This document shows positions 13,586-22,833 of a stretch of 35,301 bases of DNA, in pieces. Source of the stretch: Acanthamoeba sp. SK_2022b (taxonomy: Eukaryota > Discosea > Longamoebia > Acanthamoebidae); NCBI GenBank assembly GCA_027943245.1, contig JANDJZ010000364.1, forward strand, positions 1 through 35,301. The letters are read 5' to 3'. How positions within the stretch are numbered: position 1 is the first letter of the stretch; each line of letters begins with the position of its first letter. Below the pieces are notes generated by a model. That model was not told the origin of the DNA. It made no database searches and saw only the letters and a list, made by a program, of their open reading frames with translations. The position numbers and the translations under genes are program-made.

Positions 13586-16547
13586 ATGGTGATGATGGAG
13601 AAGGACGTGGAGACGTCGAACGGCACCGGTGGCACCGCCGGTGGCAGCACGAGAGCTGCCCTCGCGGCGGCCCTGCTCCAGGTTTTCCAGCGGGAGGCGG
13701 AAAGCGAAGGGGAGGCGCCCGAGGCCCAAAAGAAGAAGCACGGGGTGAAGGCGAAGCAGCCGAGGGGCGGCCTGGACAAGCGCCAGCTGGTGGAGAGGCT
13801 CAATGCACGCTCGCGTGGCACGAGCGGAGAGGGTGATGTGAGCCGAGAGGGTGACGACGGCTTCGTGCAGGTGGACGAGCGCGCGGTGGGCGCGGCGCTC
13901 AAGGGCCTGGTGAGCCGGGGCGTGCTGCGCGTGCACCAGGGCCGCTGGCTTCTCGCGCCCCAACCGTCTTTGGCGGCGGCGGCACCATCATCCCAACAAC
14001 AAGACGACGACGCGGCCAATGGCGAGGAGAACCAAGAGACGGCCCCCGCCGGACGAGACCGCAAGAAGAACAGCAAGGCGAGAGGCAGCTCCTCTCGTTT
14101 CGTTTTTCTGCATTTATTTATATTTTTTATATTTCTATATATATTTATGTATTTTGTGTATCTTTTTCGTGGCGCCAGTGGGAGAAGCTGCCGCACGGCG
14201 TGTCCGAGGTGGTGCCCGGGTTCCTTTACCTGGGCTCGGCTCGCGATGCCGAAGACGAGGCCCAGCTCAAGGCGTACGCGCCCCTCCGAGGGAGCACCGC
14301 CCTCGCTCTCGTATGTGTGCTCACTGACTTGATGGGCTGCCTCCCTCACCATCGATGCGCAGGCTGGGGATCACCCACGTGCTCAATGTCGCCAAGGAGT
14401 GGCCCAAGCCGCGCCACTGCAAGTACCTCGACTCGCTCGCCGTACGCCGCCGCGTGTCCGTCGTCCGTGTACGCGCGCGCGCGCGCCGGCCCACCGATTA
14501 AATGGCGGAATGCGGGGGGCATGGTGGTGGTGGAACGTGCAGGCCTACCAGCGGCTGCCGCTGGAGGATCGCCTCTCGGAGACCTTGTTCCCGCTCATGG
14601 ACGAGGCCCTGGCCTTCATCGAACTCGCGCGCGCCGGCCCGGCCAGCCGCGTGCTGGTGCACTGCGTGCTGGGCAAGAGCCGCAGCGTGTCGACAGTGGT
14701 GGCCTACCTCGTGCGGCATCGGGGCATGACGCTGCGGCAGGTCTACCTCCACGTGCTCGAGAGTCGCCGGGCGGTGGTGGTCGTGCGGCCCAACCGGTCG
14801 TTCGTCGGCCAGCTCATGGCGTGGGAGCGGGCCATGGCCTCCGCGGCCGACCCCACGCTGACGTGGGATGATGTCGACACGGGCTCGGCCAGCTTCCGCG
14901 AATGGCTGGCCGATGCCTCGCTCAGCAAGCCGCTGAGCGGCAGCAGGTCAAAGAAAGGTAAGAGAGGGGGGGGGGGCGCAAACGAAGTGATTGACGACGA
15001 TTGGCCGCCCTCACCCATCCCCCCCCCAGCGTTTGATAGGGAGAAGGGCGAGGCGGGTGGCACGCACCTGTGGTGGACCCTCGGAGACAAGCCCGAATAC
15101 TGCATCCCGCCGGAGCGGGAGGCCGAGATGTGGAGCGAGTACGCCAAAGCGCACCTGCGCGGCGGTACACACACACACACACACACACAATCTCTCTCTC
15201 TCTCTCTCTCTCGATATCTCATTGGAGGTCCATGGTTCATCGTTCTCAGAGGAGCTCTGCCTGATCGAGCGACGGACCAGTCCACACTATCGCCTCTACT
15301 TCGACCTGGACGTCAAGTGCAGCTTCGCCGACCATCATCAGCCTCGGCCGTCCCTGCACGACGTGCTGCAGATCTTCCTCCCGGCATTCACCACAGTGCG
15401 TGCGGACCGGCGCCGTCGTGGGCAATCTTGGGGTGGCGCGCCAACATTCGCGGGGGGGGGCACGTGGTCGCGCGCGCGCGTGTGCGTGTGCGGCGGTCAG
15501 GTCTTCGACGAGTTCTTCGAGGGCCACGAGCAGGGCCCGCACGCCAAGGCCGTCGCGCTGTCCGTGAGCGGGGCCTCGGGGCCGTTCGCCTTCTCCCCCC
15601 GACCCGAGGCACGCAGCCCCCCCCCCCTCTCCGCACGTGTGCAGCTGCCCAGTGAGTGCTCAGTCGTGAGCGCCGGGGGGGGGGGCAACCACTCGCGCCA
15701 GGTGAACTGGAAATACGGCTTCCACCTGGTGTGGGACCTCCCGATCACCGTGCCCAAGCACCGGGGATTCCTCAAGGCCCTGGTCAAGCACCTCGAGCCC
15801 CATTGGGAGTCGGAGGGGGGAGGGGAGGTGGCGACCGCCATTCCGGACTACATTCGAAGGCACAACCAGCTCGGCGAGCTGATCGACTCGGCCATCTTCA
15901 CCTCCACCGACACCCTGCGCGCCCTCTACAGCTCCAAGACGCTCGCCTGTGCGCTGCCCCCCCCCTCTCTCCTCTCCTCCCTCCTCTTAAATTTGGCCTC
16001 GACTCCTGAGAGGCTCGACCTTGCGCGCAGGCAAGGCGTGCAAGTCGAGACAGCCATCGGGGCCTCGCGGGAAGGGAAAGCAGAAGCCGACGACGAAGAA
16101 GAAGAAGAAGAAGAAGGGCGGGAAGGAGTGCGCAGACTGCGGAGGGACGGGCGTGCGCGAGGGCCGCGTCTACGAGTGGCTGGGGTTTTTCGACGCCAGG
16201 TCGGGACGCCACGACGCCTCGCGCACGGCGGCCCTGCAGCCCCCGTCCTCCGACGCCGCGCTCGGCACGGATGCTGTGCGGCTGGTGCGAGGGCGGGTGG
16301 AGGCGTGCTCGATACGCCTCCCGCCGTCAGCCACGCGGGAGCTTACGAGCACCGTGAGCCAAGCCACAGCTGGTTAACACGTAGCCGCACCAACCGTTGC
16401 CGTTTGCAGGAAGCCGATCTACATCAGGGACATGCGTGCCTTGCCCACTACTTCGTGGCCAATGAACGGGAACGGCGTCTTGCCCCACTGAGACAACGTC
16501 GCGTAAGCATGCTGCCAGACCATCAACAACTGGCTGGCCAGCTGTAA
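13586..16547 (+). CDS. Dual-specificity phosphatase fused to PrimPol-type (archaeo-eukaryotic) primase
   Basis: Nine exons join to about 756 residues: 13586-14077, 14179-14273, 14363-14441, 14543-14957, 15030-15164, 15250-15395, 15501-15948, 16031-16353, 16410-16547. Residues 1-164 are low complexity with a possible winged-helix-like segment. Residues about 165-340 are a DUSP domain (VPGFLYLGS; catalytic HCVLGKSRS at 14660, HCx5R intact). Residues about 385-690 match the PrimPol clade: EMWSEYAK, motif I LYFDLD (DxD at 15303-15311), motif II KYGFHLVW (His 15723-15725), motif III LIDSAIF (Asp 15885-15887), then LRALYSSK. CADCGG and ACSIR follow. Between exons 4 and 5 the 72-base intron has no stop, so both splice forms keep the fusion in frame. 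DUSPs dephosphorylate Ser/Thr/Tyr; PrimPols prime and extend DNA. Exon 1's donor appears to be GC. The C-terminus is uncertain: without the last intron it ends at 16377. Confidence 0.82.
15165..15213 (+). repeat. (CA)n then (CT)n repeat in phosphatase-PrimPol intron
   Basis: A CA run followed by a CT run lies in intron 15165-15249, just upstream of the exon encoding primase motif I. Confidence 0.9.
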
Positions 16548-16624
16548 GCCAATGAAGAGAGAGCTAATTCTTTTGTGTCCAAGGCTTTTTTATTTAGACA
16601 ATCATTACACAAGTGCCAACAAAG
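16548..16624. other. Short spacer at the start of the lower-GC island
   Basis: Composition changes from GC-rich coding sequence to AT-rich sequence just after the phosphatase-PrimPol stop codon. No gene or clear poly(A) hexamer is seen. Confidence 0.4.
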
Positions 16625-17131
16625 ATGAATGCATTGTGGATGATTAGGGACTGGCCAGACAGAGGTTCCCCTCAAGCATGGGTAGTTGACACCTCGTTAG
16701 TCGTGTCAATTCTCAATCCCAGTGGTGGAGAGGCAAGACAATGTTTTTCACCAAACTCAACTCTTCATCACCAAGTGGGTAGCTAACAAGGTCCTCCACA
16801 AGATCACCAAGACTTTTGAGATGTCTGAAGCACAGCACTCAACCATGGCTGTGATTCTACTCCAAGAAATGATTCAGAAAGCATACAGACTCTTTAAGAG
16901 CACCCTGATGCTGTCCTAGACAAAGATGAAGCTGGACATATCCATGATCATGCATACCATGTGGGAGTGACAGATGCCTGTGTCATAGCCACAGCAATGA
17001 CATGTGGGTGCAAACACCTTCTGTGCAGTGACCATGCATGGGGCCTGATTCCCAGAATATTTGTATGGCATGCCACACATATTTCACCTTGGCTTGATGA
17101 ATTAAATGCATTTGGCTCCACATTACAGTGA
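16625..17131 (+). pseudogene. PIN-domain (VapC-like nuclease fold) gene, frameshifted
   Basis: Two segments in the same frame look like the two ends of a PIN domain. The first, from ATG 16625, has VVDTSLVVSIL (catalytic Asp strand). The second, from about 16901 to the TGA at 17129-17131, has GVTDACVIATA and LLCSDH, the usual distal PIN acidic residues. The middle (about 16740-16900) is open only in another frame, where it reads as an amphipathic helical stretch (WVANKVLHKI and on). I see no plausible introns at either switch; gaps would be under 40 bases. Two indels whose net effect restores the frame therefore seem likely. PIN domains are Mg2+-dependent RNases, common as prokaryotic toxin partners and also present in eukaryotes. 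Codon use and GC are lower than in neighbours, suggesting transferred DNA. No antitoxin-like partner is recognisable. Confidence 0.55.
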
Positions 17132-17579
17132 TTTTGTCTCCTCTGTGTTATCATTAGTGAGTAGAGTCTCTGTGACTACAAACCCACGTGGATGGATCTT
17201 TGTCCACATTGTGTCCCATTCCTCAAAGAAACCATCATACAGGGGTATCCCATGGCGCTTCTCAGATGCTGCATGCCTCCTCTGCCTCCTCTTCTTTGAC
17301 TTTCTTTGCTTTGCAGTTGGGGGTGAAGTATCTTGCACCTGATTGAATTGGGAAGAAATTAGCATCAAGCTTGAGATGAGCGCATCTTTTAACGTGAGGT
17401 ACACATTCATGCTGCTTGCCGCGCAGATTAACATCATCCAACTTAACGGCAAGTTGGGAGAACGCGCTTGCAAAGTCACCCTTTGTGAGGTAAGGCTCTG
17501 TGACAAATTCGGGCGTAATGGCATCGCTCAGAATACGCGCGAGGTAGCCTTCTTCATCGTAGTGGTCATTTGGATTCAT
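17123..17579 (-). pseudogene. Unknown protein, two overlapping frames, probably frameshifted
   Basis: On the minus strand an ORF starts at ATG 17579 (MNPNDHYDEEGYLARIL) and stays open to 17262. A second frame carries on with a basic, NLS-like segment (KQRKSKKRRQRR) and ends at 17123. The switch is near 17340-17360, next to a CAG|GTGCAAG that could be a donor, but no acceptor gives a credible intron length. I recognise no family. It lies tail-to-tail with the PIN remnant, overlapping it by about nine bases, and shares its lower GC. It may be a decayed or mis-sequenced gene from the same insertion. Confidence 0.35.
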
Positions 17580-17768
17580 TTGGGAAGATGAAGGCTGACA
17601 AGCATTTATAAGCTGTGGGTGGCGTTATCGTTTTGTTGAGAGGTTTAACGTCGGCTCAATTCCCAGAGCACGGGCACTTGACGTCAGCAGGTTGCGTGTC
17701 AACGCCGATATTCGACGCTCGCGAGCAAAGGAGAGGAGGTTCACTAGACCTGTACCACGACTGGGAAA
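17580..17768. promoter_or_regulatory. Upstream region of the GT41 glycosyltransferase gene
   Basis: 189 bases lie between the start of the minus-strand unknown ORF and the glycosyltransferase ATG. GC returns to the level typical of the window here. I cannot name promoter elements with confidence. Confidence 0.4.
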
Positions 17769-20700
17769 ATGAGATCGCTTCGCAGCCTCGTCATTCTGCT
17801 CGCGTTATGTTTTGCCGTCGTGGTGTCGGTTGCCGGACATGGACCACGGCATTTGCAGCCCCAAGTGGTGCCCAACCCTGCCGCCGGGAGAGAGAGAGGC
17901 TCCTCCTCTGCCGCCTCGGGTCCGCCTCCCTGTCCCGCCCAGAACCTCGGCGATTTCCATGACGTCAAGTACTCTCCCACGAAAAAGATGCGCACCAAAT
18001 AGATTTCTCCTCTTCGCAGTGACTGCACGTTGGCCACACATACTCTCTTCCATGTGATACTGAACGAGTGCCCCTGTTCAGGCGTACTGGTGATGAGCAG
18101 TTCGCGAGAAACAAGCTGGAGGTGGCGATGTCCTGCTACTTCCGCGCCATGGACGTGGCAAGGATGACCCTCACCGTACACCTTCACTCGCCCTCGCACT
18201 GGAGCTCTCTATTGAACTGTTACTACAACTACTTTCCTCTTCGTGTGTGCGACCCGCTGGGTATGCAGACTCCTCCAGAGGATATGCAGGAAGTTCAGAT
18301 GGCCATTGGTGATGTTTTCGTGGAGATGGGAAAGATCGGCAAGGCCGAGGAGATGTACACGAAGGTGGTCACCAGGCAAACTCGATCCAGCTCCGTTCAC
18401 TACCGACACTTTAGCATGCTCAGGTTTTTGGCTTCTCCCCTCAACACCGTGGAACTCTCTCCAATTCAATTGACCCACCATCCACAGCCGGGTCGCGGAG
18501 CTGCTCGAGAAGGCCGACGGCGCCAACGACGTGGAACGTTACAGGCACCTAGGCCCTATGCCTCTCTCTAACATGGGTTGGCCCTCATGCGCTTTGCTGC
18601 ACAGGGAGAGTGCCACCGAGGCACTCCAGCGGGCCATCTCGCTTAATCGCACGCTGCTGGAGTACCGCTTGTCCGCCGCGCGTTGGTACAACTCAATTGA
18701 CCAACCGGAACAGGCCTACGAGGTGCGTGCATTTTTACAAACATGACGTCACCCATGTCAACTCACGGAGGTCTGGCGTAGGAACTGTCGATCGCCTACG
18801 ACATGGCGCCCAACAACCCAACTGCTTTTTACACGTTCCTCGATTGGTTGGATTCTTCGTGCACGTGGGGCAAGGCCTACGACAAGCTGGTACCCCCTCC
18901 CTCCTTTGGCCAGAGGCACTTAGTTGGCACTGGCGGTCAATGTTCATCCGTTGTGGAACAGATTGCTCGCCTGCATGACTTCGTCAACAACGAGCTGAGA
19001 GGCGTCTACAAGGCAAGCACCAGCCACGAGGGTCCCGACTACCCCAAGATCACTTCGCAGATGGCCCTCGGCTTACTCTACCCCAACGAGCTCTATCGCG
19101 TACGGTGTCTCTCCACCCCGCTCTCGACGAATCAGAAAGAGAACGGTGAATCCTTACCGTTGGGGCAGGTCGTCAAGGCATGGTCCGAATCGAGTGCCGT
19201 TGAAGCCCTCCAGTTCGGCCGACCACCGTACATCCACAACCCCGCCACGGTACATCCTGCCCGCAGTTCCTTGATTTAGTTGGTTTTCGGTCTTTTTTTT
19301 TAATGTTGCTGTGCTCACATTTGTGTCCTGCACGCACACAGCGCGTGAACAAGAAGATCAGGATTGGGTATATCTCGGCCCAGTTTGGCGACAGTCCTGG
19401 TAAGATCTTTCGTTTCATTATTACTTGCCTGTCCGGTGGCTCGTTTATCTGGGGTTCTCGTTGCAGTCGGTCAATCCATCGCTAGCGTGCTTCCGCTGCA
19501 CGATCGGTCCCAGTTCGAAGTCTACCTGTACTCGCTCGTTCCGGGCAACTCTCTCCTCTACAATTTTACCGTCGCAGGCGCCGATAGATATGTCGACCCC
19601 TCGACCCTATCATGTATGAGCTCGTATCTCGCTGCCTCGCCTTCTTGTTAGCGAAAGCGATGAGAGCTGACGTGTCTCTATCCGCTGCAGTGTCCGGCCT
19701 TACGGAGAGGATGTACACGCAGGACAGGCTGGACATCCTGGTCGACCTCGATGGCTTCAGTCAGTCATTCCATCCGCTCTTTGCGGTTCGGCCTGCCCCC
19801 ATCCAGATCTCCTTCCTCGGCTGGCCTGCCTCCACTGGTGCGCACCACTTGCCGCGGTCTCCGTGCTCCTCTTCTCTCTCCTCTTCTCTCAGCCCCGCCA
19901 CCGTCATCGCGCTTGGTGCCTGACTTCAGTTCTGTTGCCTTGTTGGCCCAGGCTCGCATTTCCACCAGTACATCGTGGTCGACCCTCGCGTGGCTCCGCT
20001 GACGTCAGCCTCCTACTTCATGGAGAAGTTCATCTCCATGCCCAACAGGTTGCCTATCTCTATTTCTGCTTGGCTGAGGCTTCTTTCCAAGCGACTGACA
20101 GCCCTCCTGGTGGCCGCCCTCGCAGCTACTACGTGAGCAGTCACAAGCAGCTGTTCCCGCAGTTGCTTCGCCGGCCCAAGGACGAAGCGGAGCGGAAGGA
20201 GAAGCTCAGGAAGAGCTTCAGGATTCCCAGCAACGCCGTCGTCTTTGGTTGCTTCAGCGAGCTGTGGAAGATCGACCCCGAGCTGTGGGCCACGTGGATG
20301 GAAATCCTCAAGGAGACAGAGGGCTCCTACCTGTTCCTCATGCGCTGGGGGCCCGTGGCTAACGAGAAGTATCTCAAGGAGCACGCGAGGAAGGTGCACG
20401 CCCCCACGCAAATACGCCTCGCGACTCCTGTGCACAGGACACTTAAGCATGCGTATGGCACTAGGCGGGGGTGTCGCCCGACAGGATCGTGTTTGCGGAT
20501 CACTTCCCCCTGGACCAGCATCTCCTGCAAAAGCGGCGGCTGGTGGACATCGTGCTCGATCCTCACAAGCACAGTACTGCTCCCTGCCGCGCCCTTGCTG
20601 TGGCACATCTTACCGACACCATGGCGTGACGCGTATTGCGCTGCAGGCGGCCTGATGAGTACAGCTGACGCCTTGTGGGCTGGGATTCCTGTCATAACTC

Positions 20701-21219
20701 TCTACGACGTACCAATTCCTGGCCAACCTGGCTAGTGTCTTTACCTTGGTTATTGCAGTGCAACGATTGTGCTGACCACACAAGCAATGCACAGAATCTG
20801 ACGCCGATGGTGAGGAAGAACGCGGCCTCGGTGCTGACGGCCATGGAGCTCCGGGACGAGGGTCTCATCGTTGATAGCCTGGAGGCCTACAAGGCCAAGG
20901 CTGTAGAGCTGGCAGCGGATGCCAACGCCAGGCGTGCCCTCGTCAAGAAGATCAAGCAGGGCCGGTACTGCCCGTGCCTCGCTGGCTCGACGAAAGATGC
21001 TCGTCTGACAATCTTTATGTGGTTCCCTCAAACACACCCGTTCACAGAACGACAGCGCCTTTGTTCGACACGAAGCAGTGGGTCAAGCAGTGGGAGGAGG
21101 GCCTGGTCAAGGCCTACCAGACCTACCGCGCCGGCCGGCCAGCCGACCACATCGTCCTTGCTCCCGCCGCCCCTGCCCCAGCACAGGGCTCCACCGCCCC
21201 CGACCTCCTTTCGCTGTGA
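17769..21219 (+). CDS. O-GlcNAc-transferase-type glycosyltransferase (GT41) with TPRs and N-terminal signal sequence
   Basis: Seventeen exons join to 2142 bases (713 residues). Exon 1 (17769-17968) encodes a basic start then a hydrophobic core (LVILLALCFAVVVSVAG), a signal peptide or anchor. It joins exon 2 at 18082 in phase. TPR-like helices follow (GDEQFARNKLEVAMSCYFRA; MAIGDVFVEMGKIGKAEEMY; TEALQRAISLN; ELSIAYDMAPNNPTAFY). The GT41 region starts with IRIGYISAQFGDSP and includes FAVRPAPIQISFLGWPAS, ELWKIDPELW (UDP-binding Lys near residue 502, cf. human OGT K842), STADALWAGIPVIT and LFDTKQWVKQWEEG at the C-terminus. Human OGT has HPTSH after GYVSSDFGN; here the spot reads SPVGQS, without His. 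The family adds GlcNAc (or fucose in SPINDLY) to Ser/Thr. Introns 18376-18487 and 18553-18603 use GC donors. Confidence 0.9.
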
Positions 21220-21473
21220 AGGGCTGCGGCACATGTTGTCTCTTCTTCAAAATGGGGAGGGGGGCGATGCGCCCCCCTCAATACTTTTTTCGTTCTTCGC
21301 CCTATGGCGTAACTTGGGGAGTATGTACAATCTGTAGCATCTCTACTTCTCTCTCTCTCTCTCCTCTCCTCTCTTTCTCCCTCTCCTATTCACAAGTTCT
21401 CTCTCTCTCTCTCTCTCCTCGTTCGTCAAGTCGGTTGGTTGGTCGGCCCTCCCCTCGTGGGGGGGGGGGCTAT
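21220..21473. other. Convergent 3' region with CT-rich tract and poly-G run
   Basis: Between the glycosyltransferase stop and the stop of the minus-strand secreted protein are a long CT-rich tract (about 21349-21420) and a run of about ten G (21461-21470). No gene is seen. Confidence 0.6.
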
Positions 21474-22358
21474 TCAGCAGCGCCAGCCGCGGACGGTGAG
21501 GCCCAGGATGCACGCGCAGTGGTCGCAGCGGCACAGGTCGGGCTTGGCCGCGCCGGCCGTTCGCCAGCCCTCGGTGACGTCCTCGACTTCGATGACGCCC
21601 TGGTCGAGCAGAAGGCGCATCGAGTGCTGGCGCCTCCCCCCCTCGGCCTCCTCGTCGTCCTCGAAGTAGCCGCCGACGCGCACCGCCACGGCCGTGCTGG
21701 GCTGCTCGCCGTGGCCCGCCCCGAGGTGCTTGAACCGGCCGAGCGTGGCGGCGTCGTTCTGGATCATCTTGAGCTGTTGTAGTTGTTGTTGTTGCTCGTC
21801 CTCGCCCTTGTTGATGGCCTTGAAGGCGCGGCGGATGAGCCCGAAGAGGCGCACGAGCGGGCGGGTGGCCTTGACGAAGGAGCCGAGGTGGGCGTCCGAC
21901 TGGTGCACGTGCGACGGGTGGTCGGCGGAGAGGGTGGTCGACTGGCGGCGCGGGATGGGCTCGGGCTGGCCCGAGGCGGCGTAGACGGTGGCCGAGTGAC
22001 CGTTGGCAAAGGCGACGGAGAAGGTGTTGGCGCCCAGGGTCAGCGCGCGGCCGATGGGCACGCGGTACACGCACCGGCCGTTGACGCCGCCCTGGCACAG
22101 CAGGCCCGACGTGAACCCCTCCCACTTGGTGAGCGCGCACGACGCCTTGGACGCGTAGGTGGACGACGTCGAGTTGTTGTTGTTGGCGTCATCCTCCTCG
22201 GTGGTGGTGGTGGCTTCGTCGTCGCCGCCCATCAGGGAGAACTTGGCCACGTGGGCGGGGCTGTCGCTGGCCGTGGAGGGAGCGTCCGGCATGCTGGCCG
22301 TGGTCGTGGCCAGGGCAGCGAGGACGACGGCGGTGACGAACAGCAGGAACCGTGCCAT
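21474..22358 (-). CDS. Secreted protein of unknown function, Cys-rich C-terminus
   Basis: One uninterrupted ORF of 294 residues, apparently without introns, which stands out here. It begins with a clear signal peptide (MARFLLFVTAVVLAALATTTA, cleavage likely after the Ala/Thr stretch). Next come an acidic and Asn/Thr-rich linker (DDANNNNSTSSTY), a segment with paired Cys (ASCALTKW, LLCQGGVNGRCVYRVPIG), a Gln-rich stretch (EDEQQQQLQQLK) and a C-terminus with clustered Cys (DLCRCDHCAC, ending GWRC). No transmembrane helix follows the signal. Cys pairs in a secreted protein suggest disulfides. I do not recognise a family. Confidence 0.75.
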   Translation of the reverse strand: MARFLLFVTAVVLAALATTTASMPDAPSTASDSPAHVAKFSLMGGDDEATTTTEEDDANNNNSTSSTYASKASCALTKWEGFTSGLLCQGGVNGRCVYRVPIGRALTLGANTFSVAFANGHSATVYAASGQPEPIPRRQSTTLSADHPSHVHQSDAHLGSFVKATRPLVRLFGLIRRAFKAINKGEDEQQQQLQQLKMIQNDAATLGRFKHLGAGHGEQPSTAVAVRVGGYFEDDEEAEGGRRQHSMRLLLDQGVIEVEDVTEGWRTAGAAKPDLCRCDHCACILGLTVRGWRC

Positions 22359-22833
22359 GGTGTGGTGGTTGGTTGGTCTGTTGGGTGTAACTACAGGGCT
22401 GCTATGATAGGTGGGCTGGGGTTTGTAGTCGAGTTGTGTGCTTGGGGGGGGTGATCCCGGTGTTTGGTGGATGTTCTTGGCGGTTGAAGAACGTTAGGGT
22501 GCAGGGTTGTAAAATCGAATGTGGTCTTGGCTTCTTGTACGCGGGTTCGGCGGATCTTGGTGAATTGTGATTGGATGGATCCCAGACACAAGCAATTGGC
22601 GCAACCACCAATACTTCCCAATTGGGAACAGTGAACTGCAATTAGTTCCCAACTCGGTCGCGAGGGATACGTTCACCCCAGCAACCCTGTTTTCCCTTCA
22701 TTTTCTCTGATCAATTTATATTTGGATATTTGCACAAAGGAAATGGTAAGCGAAAATGGTGCTCACGTTTCGTTTCGGCGTGTCTCGTTGCGTTTTCGTT
22801 TCCGAGCGAGTGTCTGTTGGTACGGGGGCGTAG
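22359..22833. promoter_or_regulatory. Divergent intergenic region: secreted protein (-) / threonine aldolase (+)
   Basis: 475 bases without a supported gene hold both promoters. An AT-rich patch (ATTTATATTTGG, about 22715-22728) lies about 110 bases before the aldolase ATG and could be promoter-related. This is a guess from composition only. Confidence 0.4.

Noticed and set aside
16625..17579. Intact toxin-antitoxin pair
   Set aside because: The PIN gene is frameshifted, and its neighbour is convergent, not co-directional, with no antitoxin DNA-binding motif.
21783..22454. Plus-strand 223-codon ORF opposite the secreted protein
   Set aside because: Gly/Arg/Val-biased antisense shadow of a GC-rich coding frame; the minus strand has the signal peptide and balanced composition.
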